DNA from: Strigamia acuminata
Lineage: Eukaryota > Arthropoda > Chilopoda > Geophilomorpha > Linotaeniidae
Length of the DNA stretch: 64,000 nucleotides
NCBI GenBank assembly: GCA_949358305.1
Contig: OX442317.1
Location: 2,356,001-2,420,000 of the forward strand
Direction of reading: 5' to 3'
In this document: positions 22,605-32,734 of the stretch, in pieces
Layout: every line of letters begins with the position of its first letter
Numbering within the stretch: position 1 is the stretch's first letter
Translations under genes and position numbers: made by a program
The notes under the pieces: generated by a model
Told to the model about the DNA's origin: nothing
The model's input: only the letters and a program-made list of their open reading frames with translations
The model's database searches: none

Positions 22605-23108
22605 ATGAAGAGAAAAAATCCGTTCAAAAAAACCACATGGATCCTCATCCCAATTATCGCGACAAGTTTGGCGTGCGGAATTGCATTGACTGCAATCGGT
22701 TTATACGTTTGTGTCGACTATTTCCAATCCAAATTGTACCTGGGACTCGCTCTGCCGTGCGGATTCCTTGTAATTACGAGTGCAGGAATGGGAATTGCAG
22801 CTCTAACTCACCGCTTTAATAACAGCGAGACAATAGCGTACATTAGTAGCGCCGCTTTTTCCAGTCTGGCGTTAATTGGATTATATTTTGCGCTAGTGCA
22901 AGCGTCAAACACTCATCCCACCTATAAAACAGGGGTGATCGGTGGTGCCGTGAGTACATTGTGTGCAATGTGTTTAGGGTCAAACCTTGTGGCTTTTTTC
23001 ATGTGTTGTCAAGTTTTGTGCTGTTTGAAAACGAAAAATTTGTTGAAAAACACTAATAAGATGATGACTGTGTCGGATAAAGTGAGTGGTTTGTACACCG
23101 ATGTGTAA
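22605..23108 (+). CDS. Small four-helix membrane protein, unidentified
   Basis: A single-exon ORF is open from an ATG at 22,533. I prefer the in-frame ATG at 22,605, which gives a basic N-terminus (MKRKNPFKKTTW) just before the first helix, about 167 aa; neither ATG has a strong context. Four hydrophobic segments are clear: IPIIATSLACGIALTAIG, LGLALPCGFLVITSAGMG, ISSAAFSSLALIGLYFAL and VSTLCAMCLGSNLVAFFM, the last followed by a CCQVLCCL cysteine cluster that may be palmitoylated. The loop between helices 1 and 2 is short and the topology suggests both ends are cytosolic, as in tetraspan/MS4A/TMEM-type proteins. I do not see the tetraspanin CCG motif, so I do not assign a family. AATAAA-type polyadenylation signals lie at 23,195-23,215. 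Confidence 0.65.
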   Translation: MKRKNPFKKTTWILIPIIATSLACGIALTAIGLYVCVDYFQSKLYLGLALPCGFLVITSAGMGIAALTHRFNNSETIAYISSAAFSSLALIGLYFALVQASNTHPTYKTGVIGGAVSTLCAMCLGSNLVAFFMCCQVLCCLKTKNLLKNTNKMMTVSDKVSGLYTDV

Positions 23109-23488
23109 ACCTTTTTTAAAAAATATATATATTTTTTTACCTTTTTCATTAAAAAGTGCACAATCATAATTCTGATTAATTTACGACCTTGCACAATAAA
23201 TAATTGAATAAATAAACACAAAATTTGTCCTTGGTGAAGAACTAATCTTTAAATTCTTTTAAAATTCAACCGTTCCAGGTATTAAACTAAGTCTTTAATT
23301 AAATAAACTGGTCACAAGTATCAGATTTGCAGCCAACTATTAATTAAAGGCTTTTAAAATGCACTTATCTTGATTTTTTACATTGAATTAATCAAAGACC
23401 TTGAATTAATCAAGGTGTGGTCATCTCTATTTGCAACATCTTGCGCCTAAAGCCAAAAAGGATCTTTAAAAACCACTCCAGCTCAGAG

Positions 23489-23495
23489 TATAAAA
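23489..23495 (+). promoter_or_regulatory. Candidate TATA box of the cyclase-family gene
   Basis: TATAAAA lies 48 bp upstream of the ATG at 23,543. A TCAGT initiator-like motif follows at 23,530, slightly further from the TATA than usual. Putative only. Confidence 0.5.
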
Positions 23496-23542
23496 TCTGA
23501 CGTGTAAGACCTTTTGGTTGTAGACGTTTTCAGTGTTTCACC

Positions 23543-24355
23543 ATGAAGTTAACAGCGCTGAGTGTTCTCGCCTGCATCTTTAGTACCGTTGGAGGTGTAT
23601 TGGTCGATTTGAGCTATAATTACAACGAAACAACGCAATACTGGCCGACCGCGACGCAAAAATTTGAGTTGACGATACTAGCGAGAGGTTTCATCGGTGA
23701 AGGAATATGGTAATTGTCCAATTAATTAATTTCGCTCCATTTATACACTGTTCGCTTCATTTAAAGGTATTCCAGCAACAGCTTCTGCTCGAGTGAACAC
23801 AGTGGTACACATTTAGACGCGCCTTACCATTTTTACGAGCACGGTTGGACCGTCGAGCAAATTCCACTCGACCACTTATTCGAAATCCCGGCTGCTGTCG
23901 TCGACATATCGGAGAGAATATCGCAAAACACACATCCGCTCGACCTCACAGTCGCTGATTTGGAAGCTTGGGAACTCGTTTACGGTCAAATTCCTGAAAA
24001 GGGAATCGTTATTATGCATTCGGGTTGGAGCGGACATTATTTTGATTCAAACAGTTATTACAATTCCACTACACTTAACGATACGAAGTCGTTTAATTTC
24101 CCTGGCATCGATCCTCAAGCGGCCACCTGGTTGGTTGACAAGAGAAATATTGTGGGGGTTGGAGTTGATTCGGCCAGTGCGGATGGAAAAGGCGACGCTG
24201 CGAGTCACCAAATTTTGTTGGGGAAAAATAAATTCATACTTGAAAACCTCGCAAATGTTGAGCAATTACCAGCTAAAGGGGCGCTGGTTTACGCATTTCC
24301 AATGAAGATTGAAGGGGGAAGTGGTGCCCCTTGTAGAGTCCTGGCGAAATGGTAA
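23543..24355 (+). CDS. Secreted cyclase-family hydrolase (kynurenine formamidase / isatin hydrolase-like)
   Basis: Two exons: 23,543-23,709 and 23,767-24,355, with a 57-nt GT-AG intron; 251 aa. The N-terminus (MKLTALSVLACIFSTVGG) is a typical signal peptide. Exon 2 begins with the family's metal-binding signature: SSEHSGTHLDAPYHFYE matches the HxGTHxDxPxH pattern of the cyclase superfamily (PF04199), which coordinates Mn/Zn and opens amide or lactam rings. Downstream family features are the RISQNTHPLDLTVADLEAWE region, VIMHSGWSGHYF, FPGIDPQAATWLV and VGVDSASAD. Members hydrolyse N-formylkynurenine, isatin or related compounds; the substrate here is unknown, and a secreted form may act outside the cytosolic kynurenine pathway. 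The ORF is intact. Its 3' end, including the last codons, is tandemly duplicated downstream (24,462-24,578). Confidence 0.88.
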
Positions 24356-24578
24356 CTTCTGTCAAATGTCAATTTGTATCTAGGGTGACGGACATCATGA
24401 ATAAAAATATAAAATAAATTTGTGAGAAATGTTTTCTTACCTATACAAAATGGCGCGCGTAAGAGTCTTGGCGAAATATTAAATGTCACAAATTGTCATT
24501 CGGGTGACAGAAATCGTAAATAAAATTAAAAATAAATTTGTGGGAAATGTTTTCTTACCTATACAAAATGGCGCGCTA
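24335..24578. repeat. Tandem duplication of the cyclase gene's 3' end and 3' UTR
   Basis: Copy 1 (24,335-24,461) begins with the final codons of the CDS (AGAGTCCTGGCGAAATGG) and ends at AAAATGGCGCGCG. Copy 2 (24,462-24,578) begins AGAGTCTTGGCGAAAT and ends AAAATGGCGCGC. Both contain a GGGTGACRGA motif and AATAAA-like signals. The copies differ at many positions, so the event is not recent. Confidence 0.85.
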
Positions 24579-24716
24579 ACTCATGCTATTTCTTCATTGG
24601 CTAATAATCTGCCCTCTAGTGGTCGTATGGAAAAGCAATCCTCACAATTAAATGTGTATTTCAGTCGAGTATAGTAGCCAGCCTAAACCAAATAGCAATT
24701 AATAAGAAAGAAATAG

Positions 24717-24776
24717 AAAGAAATTAAATTTATGCGAACGTAGATATCTTTGTTTCTTTTCTTTCTGGTATTTTTT
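24717..24776. repeat. Direct repeat flanking the right DUF229 segment, left member
   Basis: AAATTAAATTTATGCGAACG followed by TAGATATC and TTTCTTTCTGGTATTT matches 27,139-27,197. The pair brackets the right segmental-duplication copy. Confidence 0.75.
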
Positions 24777-24791
24777 ATTATTTTTTATGAT

Positions 24792-27119
24792 AAACTTCTC
24801 TCATTGATTGGTTTAGGGAACAAGAAAATTGTGAATTGATGTCGGGCCACATTTTAAGCCAATTGATAATGAATATGCAGTTTAAAAACAAACTGACAAG
24901 TTAATTTATTTTTGTAAATCTTATAATACTTTTATTTTAATAACAAGAACAAATGATGGAGAACAAATCAATCTCTTTAAGTTAGAGTCAATAAATACTC
25001 ACAAATTGTGTGTCAATCAATTTCGCATTTCGATTGCACATTTTGACACTAATGTGCATTTTGCGTCTCCAAACATGAATCGAGTGCACCTAGCGGTTTA
25101 TTACAGTTGCTCATTTCCGATTGGTCACAAACTCTGCTTCCGGTATCTGAAAAAAAGCCACCCTTCCTCCAAAAAAAAATGATTTCATCATATGATCATG
25201 GAAACAGCATCGAAGATGATGTCACAGTAACAAAACGGCCTGAGCTGCGGGTCGGGAATGCACAATCGCTCATTGCCAGTGGTGTTGAGCCGACCAATAT
25301 TCTTCTCCGCCGTGTACTTGTTCGTCATGTTATTAAACAGCACGATCCCTTGAAAAGTCGCCATGCTAGGCTTCACCACAAAAGTTATTCGAAAATTCGT
25401 GTACAATTCTTCTTTCACCCGATTGATGGGCACTTCGTACGCCGACACTTCGACTATCTGCTGCAACTCCAACCTTGCGCACGCGTTCTTCACGCCCGAA
25501 ATCCTCCTATTGATGTTTTCGACGAGCAAACTGGCGCCGATCTTTGCCGAGTCGCTCTCCACCGACTTCCGCTCGCGCTCGAAACACGTGCAGTACTCCG
25601 ACGGTATATTAGCCACCCCGCACGTCCTGTTGAGCGAAACCGGCGCGAACAAACTCACGCTGCGACTGCTCGGATCGGGCGTGGTCGCAGGCCCCAGCCC
25701 GCGCGCAATGTCCATCAGCGTCGCGTGCATATCCAACGGCGTGGTCAGCCGTCTCTCGTTCAGCTTCATGTTGGCGTAGTGCTCCGGGTGCGTCTTGGGG
25801 AACCACTTGGGCAAAAGAAAGAAAAAATACGGAAGCTTGTCCTCCAAGTGTCCCACGTAGGTGGTGCGGATCCCTTTGTACCGAAAGCCGTGGTCGCTCA
25901 CGAAGAACACGATGGTCCGGTTCAAGTGTCCGCCGTCTCTGAGCGCGAGAAAGAAGTCGTAGACTGATTTGTCGTAGTAGGCGACCGTGTTGTAGTCGTC
26001 GTGGCTGAGTCGCGTGAGAAAAACGTACGCGAACAACGGATCGGTGGGGAAACGGTTGAAAAAGTCGACGGCCCACTTGTAGACGACCCAGGCCTCCGTG
26101 CGCCCGTGAAAGCAGCCCTCGATCAAGTGTTTCCGCATCTCCGACTGGTCGAAGGCGATGGAAAACGGACGCATGTAGTAGTCGGTCGGCTGTTTTCCGA
26201 AGCCACGCTTGTGGTAGTTGAAGGAGGCCAATAAGTAGCAGTCCTCGGCGAAGAGCGTGCGGTAGCCGCGCCGTTCAAACTCTTTCCAAGCCATGGACAG
26301 TTTGTTGAGATCCGTTTTTCGGTAGTTGAAAGGATACTCGTTCTGCATCTTGCCCGTCATGAAGGGCACCATGTTGGGGTAGGTGTTGTGTCCCACCTTG
26401 TTGTAGCCGTGCAGTTCGACGAATGTCAGTTCTTCGCGAATCAGTTTGTCCACGAGTTTCAGGTGGCGGGTGTACGAGGTTTTCGACACCGAGTCGAGGC
26501 CCAATAGGAGCACGCTCAGCGATTCCTTGCGCCCGTCCCGTCCGAGGATCCGCCGACATCTTTCCTCCACTCGGGGTTTGTCCATTATAAAGGCGAAGAA
26601 ATCTTGGTTGATCGATTGGTTGAGTTCGTCGAAACACTGCGTCGTGACGAAATCGTTGGTCATTTTGTTTGTGCCGTTGGCCTCCAGTAATTGCGGGCTG
26701 GAGTACGCGTTGATGTTTTCGCTCGAGCGGAAGATGTTTTGGTAGTAGCATTTGGTGCTGGCATTGTAGGACGGGTGATTCGTGTTGATTTTGAGCGCTT
26801 GGTCGTCGGTCGCGAGCACCATGGGCGGGCTGTTGCATTTGAGGTGTTTGTCGGTGTAGTCTCTGATGTATCGGAGGACCGACGAGTGGTAGGGGTCGAG
26901 TTTTGGGATTTTGCATCCGGGGGTGAAGATTGCAAACTCTTCGGGTGAGCCTTGGCGCTCTTGGGTCATGGTGATTGCAACCTGGTTGCCCGGTGAGTCG
27001 ATCTTGATGTAGAAGTCAAGGCACATGATGCTGATTACCAGCGCTGTTGTGAAAATGCCGATTAACTTCAAGTCAAACTTGATCATCTTAAGTAAGAAAT
27101 AACTGCTGTCGAGTAGAAA
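24792..27119. repeat. Segmental duplication, right copy (with 19,691-22,029)
   Basis: Homologous to the left copy from AAACTTCTCTCATTGATTGG to GCTGTCGAGTAGAAA. It carries the second DUF229 gene. Confidence 0.92.
25188..27086 (-). CDS. DUF229 family protein (alkaline phosphatase/sulfatase-like fold), copy 2
   Basis: Intact 632-aa single-exon ORF, the same length as copy 1 and by eye about 90% identical. The signal anchor (about residues 8-25, KLIGIFTTALVISIMCLD) and all core motifs are kept: GLDSVSKTSY, NTYPNMVPFMTGK, SHDD and VSDHGFR. Differences cluster in the N-terminal 110 residues and the last 150; residues about 205-325 are almost unchanged even at silent sites. Function and substrate are unknown, as for copy 1. 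Both genes point the same way and are separated by two plus-strand genes. Divergence of the ends with an identical centre suggests gene conversion. Confidence 0.9.
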   Translation of the reverse strand: MIKFDLKLIGIFTTALVISIMCLDFYIKIDSPGNQVAITMTQERQGSPEEFAIFTPGCKIPKLDPYHSSVLRYIRDYTDKHLKCNSPPMVLATDDQALKINTNHPSYNASTKCYYQNIFRSSENINAYSSPQLLEANGTNKMTNDFVTTQCFDELNQSINQDFFAFIMDKPRVEERCRRILGRDGRKESLSVLLLGLDSVSKTSYTRHLKLVDKLIREELTFVELHGYNKVGHNTYPNMVPFMTGKMQNEYPFNYRKTDLNKLSMAWKEFERRGYRTLFAEDCYLLASFNYHKRGFGKQPTDYYMRPFSIAFDQSEMRKHLIEGCFHGRTEAWVVYKWAVDFFNRFPTDPLFAYVFLTRLSHDDYNTVAYYDKSVYDFFLALRDGGHLNRTIVFFVSDHGFRYKGIRTTYVGHLEDKLPYFFFLLPKWFPKTHPEHYANMKLNERRLTTPLDMHATLMDIARGLGPATTPDPSSRSVSLFAPVSLNRTCGVANIPSEYCTCFERERKSVESDSAKIGASLLVENINRRISGVKNACARLELQQIVEVSAYEVPINRVKEELYTNFRITFVVKPSMATFQGIVLFNNMTNKYTAEKNIGRLNTTGNERLCIPDPQLRPFCYCDIIFDAVSMII

Positions 27120-28110
27120 TAATAAGAAAAATTTAGCAAGAAATTAAATTTACGTCAACGTAGATATCGTATTTTATTTTTCTTTCTGGTATTTCAGTAT
27201 CGACTTTTCTTACCCACTTATCGATCAAGTGATTGAACGCATCATTTTGTTTGTTCCAGCGGCATTTGATAATAATAACTCGGTTCTCGTTCAAAAACGG
27301 ACGAACGACAAAAAAGGAGGCCTAAATTCAAAACAAAATTCGCGCAAATGCGAAAACTTCCGGTTCCATGTTTTCCTCTGGTGGACAACATCTGAATCAT
27401 TCTAATAAATGAAGCGTCATTGATTCTGATGCAGTTGGTGCAAAAATATGCCCAACATCTAAAACTTGCAGAAATGTGTTAAAAATAAAATTAAAAAATT
27501 TGAAAATAATAATAGTAAAAGGTCATTAATTGTAATAATTATCTAATTTCCTTTAATTTAAAATAAACCACACAATCAAGCACAAGCATACAATTGCAAA
27601 GATTACTTTTTACAATTTATAATCATCAAACACTTTCATCTTTCAAATCTAAGGAAACTCACAAGTCAGCCTCGTTCCATTCCATTCCATTCCCAAAAAA
27701 ATATTAGCGTACATATTGTTTTCTTTTTTTCATGTTCATTTAATTTCTTTAAGTACTTTTAATCATTTTTCCTTAATTTCTAACCGCACAAATGTCCGCC
27801 AAAAACAGAAATTGAAAATCACCTGAGAAATTCTCCAACTGAAAACCTTTTTGAGTCTTTAAAAAATATAAATTTGATTTTATCATTGTTTACTATTTTT
27901 TTTTCTTCTTTTTGTACATCACAGTTCTTCAACGTAAAATAAAATTTCTTTTAAAGTGAGACTTAAACATATATAAATTTTGAGAGAGATAGAGAGAGAG
28001 AAAAAATAATGAAATAATAATTCTAAACAGAAAATTCTAAAACTCAAAACAAAAACGAAGAAAAGTATTTCAAATACAAGAAACAAACAAAAGAAATTTA
28101 AACTTAAATG
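27120..28110. other. Intergenic region, AT-rich; 3' flank of ILRUN
   Basis: It contains the right-hand 60-bp direct repeat (27,139-27,197), a short purine tract with GAGAGA runs near 27,980-28,003 and no supported ORF. The ILRUN 3' UTR (minus strand) must lie in the upper part. Confidence 0.6.
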
Positions 28111-29869
28111 TCACTGAATCATTTCGTCGCTATTCGAAGTGCAGTTCGAATCATTTTCCTGCAAAAAAACAAACAAAAATGCATCAAAACCTCGTTCAAC
28201 GTCGCACAATTAGCACGCACAACCTGTATCAGACTCGTTCTTACAGAATTATACTGTTGTTGGATCGCTACTTTAAAAAAATAAACAAACGAAAAAAAAA
28301 AAAGAAAAAAAAAAAGAAAAATAAGAAAAAGGTTGTTAGAAACGCCAAAGTGATCCAAAATTTTAATAGAACTCACTTCCATCAAATTTCGGATTATTAT
28401 ATGCAAAAGGATTATAAGATTGATTACTATTTTCCATTTGTTGTGATGTTCCTAACTCATTTAACTGCGACATTTGCTGAGTCAAACCCAAAATGCCGCC
28501 CTCAGCAACAGTGATAATCATCCAAATAACATCTGCAATCGAATATAAATTAATAGGATTAATAGATTAAAATTTGGTGTGATGGTTACCTCCGAACGGT
28601 GAACCTGTAGCTGTAAACATTCGCCATTGTCCTTGGTAAATGCCCGCCTTGTCGGGACTGCACATTTCTAAGCTCACGTCGGCTATTTCGAATGCTTTTA
28701 ACGGTTCCACCATGATGCGATCTTGGCTGCTCAAACAGTCTCCTTGCGTGTACCTCAAGGAACACCCGGGTGGCCACTGTTCCTCACCTATTTCAATGTT
28801 GAAAAATATCGTAAATTTAAATAATTTCTAATGAAAATATCAAAAATGTCTATTTCTAATGAAAATGTTAAAAATGTCAATAATTTCAATTGAAAATATC
28901 AAAAATGTCAATAATTTCAACTAAAAATATCAAAAATATCAATAATTTCTAATGAAAATATCAAAAATTTCAATAATTTCTAATGAAAATATCAAAAATG
29001 TCAATAATTTCCATTGAAAATATCAAAAATATCAATAATTTCCACTGAAAATATCAAAAATATCAATAATTTCAACTAAAAATATAAAAAATTACAACAA
29101 TTTGTATTAAAACTCAAAAAAAATTATCAAAATATAAAAATTCCCATTTTGTATTTTAAAAATATCGACACAAAAAGTAGAGAAATCTTCATCAAATTTT
29201 AAAAACACACTAAAACAAACATCAAATTTCACAAAAACATGAAGAAAAAAAGTAAGTGACACCTTACAGTCCTTACATAACCCGCAAACACAATCTTCAA
29301 CTTGCACTCGACCATTTCCACACCCAAAAAACACACACACACACTCAAATCAAATTCAAATTCAAACTCTAATCCAACTAAATGCACACCACAATTTTGT
29401 AACTTCCACGTCTTGACGAACTTCGTACTCGGTGGCACCGACTCTCCTTCTCCGACCGTAACATCTCGAACGAACGACATCGTGGGCAACCGATCCTTCG
29501 GCGATTCCAAGTCGTAATACGAACAAACGGCGGCTTGAAGATTCCTAACCAGAAACAAAACCAAAAACACAACATTATTTAACGTTCTTTAATCCTTTAA
29601 AACTGTTTTTATTTCTTCATTTCTGTTTCTACTCATCACGAGTCCCACGAACCGAGCGAACCAAATCGCTTTTCGGGGCTTGTCAACCGCGTGTCGAGAC
29701 TCGGGGATACTCACCAGTTATTCATATCGAGAAAAAAAGCACATCCCGTGTTAGAAAGTTGGTTTCCCACTAATTTTTGTAGTTGCGTGATCAACACATC
29801 GCGATCAGTCGTGCCCAAGCAACTGAACTGTTGCAGTAAGTTTTGATCGATTTCATTGTCCACGTCCAT
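28111..29869 (-). CDS. ILRUN: ILRUN (C6orf106) homologue, UBA-like plus NBR1-like protein
   Basis: Six exons by splice phase: 29,869-29,715; 29,544-29,390; 28,787-28,590; 28,532-28,377; 28,270-28,191; 28,158-28,111. Together they give 263 aa. Exon 1 encodes the UBA-like domain (LLQQFSCLGTTDRDVLITQL, then CAFFLDMNNW). Exons 2-3 encode the FW/NBR1-like domain: MSFVRDVTVGEGESVPPSTK, FVKTWKLQNCG, QWPPGCSLRY, EIADVSLEMCSP and YQGQWRMFTATG. Exon 4 starts DVIWMIITVAEGGILGLTQQ and has the NPFAYNN tail motif. Exons 5-6 give a Gln-containing then acidic end (SNSDEMIQ). The exon 5 donor is GTTTTG, weaker than the others, so the last exon is the least certain. In vertebrates ILRUN restrains IRF3-dependent cytokine transcription through CBP/p300; the insect role is not known to me. 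Confidence 0.95.
28803..29095. repeat. 31-bp minisatellite in ILRUN intron 2
   Basis: About nine degenerate copies of an AT-rich 31-mer built around GAAAATATCAAAAATGTCAA and TAATTTC. It explains the length of this intron (602 nt) compared with its neighbours. Confidence 0.85.
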
Positions 29870-30198
29870 TTTTGACAATTTCGAAATTTGTCACATCGGT
29901 GTTCGACGGGTGTAATCTACTAAATTGGCTAATTTAAACGTTTAAACTACTAGTATTTTAAGCCCAAACGTTCCGTGAAATGATGAGAGCGTAAATTACG
30001 ACAACTAGCGCCGGACTCGCAAAACTGTTTAATGCTTCACGACATCTAGCGTGCGTCTTTACAAATTGCAGCGCCGTTGAAATGAAAACATTTATTGAGA
30101 AATAACAAATTTTATTTTTGAAATGAAATGCAAACAAATTTAAGTAAAAATATGAAAAAAGAATCCATTAAAATCTGATGTTTTTTTTTGTTTTTTTT
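29870..30198. other. Short gap between ILRUN and the forkhead gene
   Basis: Only 329 bp separate the ILRUN start codon from the forkhead stop codon, both genes reading leftwards. It must hold the ILRUN promoter and forkhead 3' UTR. No clear TATA box seen. Confidence 0.55.
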
Positions 30199-31853
30199 TT
30201 AAGGTGAAATATTCAAATAACTCAACGCAAGATCATCATCGAACAAATCTCCAGAAGGTTCCATTTCGGAGCACAGACTGTTAAATATTTGTTGGGGCAA
30301 CGAATGAACGATCTGGGTGTCGTCTAGAAGACCGGATTCTTGAACAATCTCTTTCTGAGTGACCGGGTTTAAAAACTCTTAAAGAAATCAATGAAAAATC
30401 ATCAAAAAAAATCAAAATATCAAATTATTTCAAAACATCCGAACAAAAACCTCGCGATTCGAGTAAAAATGTGTACGCCAAAGGCCTCAGTGGTGTAACG
30501 AGTTGAACCTCAACCTTTTTCTCCACATCCCCGTTTAAAATCTCCTCGGCACTCTAAAATTAACAAAAAAAAATTTAAAAATATAAAAATTCAATATTTA
30601 ATTGTTTTTTTTTAAAATTTTTTTAAACATTTACTTTAATTATTGGTTGATTCAAGGATATTGCAGATTCGTTTACTCCACTTGCACGATAAGCGGCGTT
30701 AATTGCGTGTAAATGTCCCATACCTTCAACACTATTTTTCTATTAAAAAAATTTAAAAGTATTAAAAAATTGAAATTAATTAAAATTAATTAAAATAAAA
30801 TAAATTAAATTAAATCTACCCATTGATTTTTCGTGCTTTGACACATCAACTCTTGTTTAAACTTCTTTTCAGAATCAGAAGCTATGGTCCATAAATGACT
30901 AGACCCTTGCGGTTTCCTCCCCTTTTTAAAATTCGCATTTATCGATAAATTATGTCGAACAGAATTCTAAAAAAAAAAACGAGAAAAAAAGCCCAAAAAA
31001 TGACACAAAATCAACAAAACCACCAAATTTACATGCAAAAAAACCTTCCAACGGTCGTCAGAAGCTTGGAAAAACGGAAAATGATCCATAATCCATTTAT
31101 AGATGCCCGAAACGGTCAATTCCCCTTGATCTCTCAACGCGAGTTCGATTAACTCCGTGTACGTATACGGCGGTTTCCGCTTCCCTCGCACCGAGATCTG
31201 CGAGTACTCGTTCGCGAACGATTCAGGCGTCAACCCTGCAAGTAAAAACACACAAAAACACAAAAACACAAAAATCAAAAATGCAAATTTTTCAATTTTT
31301 TCAAATTTTTAAATTCTTTACGATTTTTCTCGATCACGATCTTTGAGCAATCGATCGAGATGGACCTATAATTGTGATCGTGCGCGACCGAATGGTCCCA
31401 GGGCGTCTGAAACAGACTCTCGACCTTAAAGTTGAGCAGCCAAGTGAAATTCTCTTGCTCGCACAAATCCAAATCTAGATCGAACACTTGGTGCTGCGCG
31501 CTGGGGCTCTGCACGAAACTGCACTCGGACAGCGACATGTCGAACTCGGAAAAAGTCTCTTGCGAGTCGGCCACGCTTCGGCACTCGTCGGAGTCGGACA
31601 GGTTGGCATCACCTCCAGCGGCCCGCACGCGGAGACATGTCGGCCGCCAACAATGCGCGCGCGAGCGGCGAAACCGTTTGACGGCCGGCGGTGAACACGA
31701 GCACGACGAGGGCGACGGCGACGGCGACGACCCGGACGACACGGAGTCCACGAAAAGTTTGCGTTTCACACTGCGGCCGCTTTGTAGCTCGTTACCGCTT
31801 GTCATTCGAAACTCTAGCTTCTTCAGTTGCTTTTTCACTCTTCGTTGATGCAT
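30199..31853 (-). CDS. Forkhead (winged-helix) transcription factor, subfamily unresolved
   Basis: Six exons: 31,853-31,322; 31,235-31,045; 30,966-30,820; 30,739-30,635; 30,553-30,451; 30,377-30,199. They give 418 aa. I start at the ATG at 31,853 (MHQRRVKKQLKKLEF); the reading frame extends seven codons upstream without another ATG. Exon 1 is Ser-rich and acidic, with basic patches (VKRKLF, VKRFRRSR). Exons 2-3 encode the forkhead domain: KRKPPYTYTELIELALRDQG, ELTVSGIYKWIMDHFPFF, DDRWKNSVRHNLSINANF and KKGRKPQGSSHLWTIASD, with the recognition helix NSVRHNLSIN split from WK by an intron. The C-terminus is acidic (GDLFDDDLALSYLNISP), a plausible activation domain. The wing sequence SSHLWTIA and the Ile in NLSIN differ from common FoxN, FoxJ and FoxK sequences; FoxN/R-like or an arthropod-specific class are both possible. 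Confidence 0.9.
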
Positions 31854-32274
31854 ATGGACGGCATTTTCACCCACGTAACAATCCGCTAAACACGCGAACC
31901 TTTACGGCAGAGGCGATCATTCTTGTATTTGTATTTCCCGATTCTCTCAGCTTCGCTCGCAAGCAGACGATGCGCTATTTTATGACGTAACGACTCGTCC
32001 CATCACCGCTGCCGCCGCGATAATTGTTTGCGCAACGAACACGCTCCGAGCACTCGGATCGATCAGCCGTGACGTTTGACCGCACGACTCAATTTTATTG
32101 GCTATTTACTCATCTTCATCATCCAATAATTAACTTTGTTTGCATTTTCTCAAAAGTTCATCAAGATGGCGGAGTTACACGTATACTGAAAATTGATTTT
32201 AACCGTTGGTATAAATTCTAATTAAACAAACCTTTATTTTAATCCAACACTTTAACTAGGTGACAAATTACCAA
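31854..32274. promoter_or_regulatory. Shared promoter region of the forkhead gene (-) and TMEM263 (+)
   Basis: The two genes start back-to-back across about 420 bp. The interval is GC-richer than its surroundings and has a TATTTTATGACGTAACG stretch containing a perfect CRE-type TGACGTAA motif near 31,982. No start sites can be fixed from sequence alone. Confidence 0.55.
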
Positions 32275-32734
32275 ATGGAAAGGATCCGATCCGTAACCGG
32301 ATGCCTTGCGAAAGTAATTGAAATTTAATTCAACTTAATTCAAGCAAAACTTTATTTTTCGTTTTCTTCTGTTTTCTGCCAAAAAGCCAGATGCAACGAC
32401 TCACTCAAACCCAAACCAGGAAAAAACGTGCGAAACTCATGGTGAACAAGGCAAAACAGGTGGCATCAATTTCCCCCTAACATTTCCTGATTATTCACCT
32501 TTTGTCAACGTTACAATGACATTGACTTTGTCTGTTCCAGAGCCAGCCGGACTCATCTGGCGCTTGGGTAGCGGGCTGTACGCGGCAGGTGCGAGCGCCA
32601 CGAGCACCGCCTTCAACGGCGCCAAATGGGCCGCGACGAGCACGTACAACGTCAGCACGTCCGTCGTGGGCGGCGGCGTGAGCACGGTGAAAAAGATGTC
32701 CGGATTAGGTAAAGAAAAGCCGAAATCCGAATAA
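32275..32734 (+). CDS. TMEM263: TMEM263 (C12orf23/UPF0444) homologue
   Basis: Three exons in phase: 32,275-32,313; 32,387-32,459; 32,541-32,734, giving 101 aa (vertebrate proteins about 116 aa). The first exon (MERIRSVTGCLAK) is the least certain, because the AAA-GTAATT donor and AAAAAG acceptor are only moderate. Exon 2 is hydrophilic. Exon 3 carries the family core: GLIWRLGSGLYAAGASATST, then a weakly hydrophobic Gly/Ala/Ser-rich pair of segments (AKWAATSTYNVSTSVVGGGV) and the basic end GLGKEKPKSE, which resembles the lysine-rich C-terminus of TMEM263. TMEM263 is a small membrane protein linked to growth-hormone signalling in birds and mice; its molecular activity is unknown. It converges with NCAPH2. 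Confidence 0.72.
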
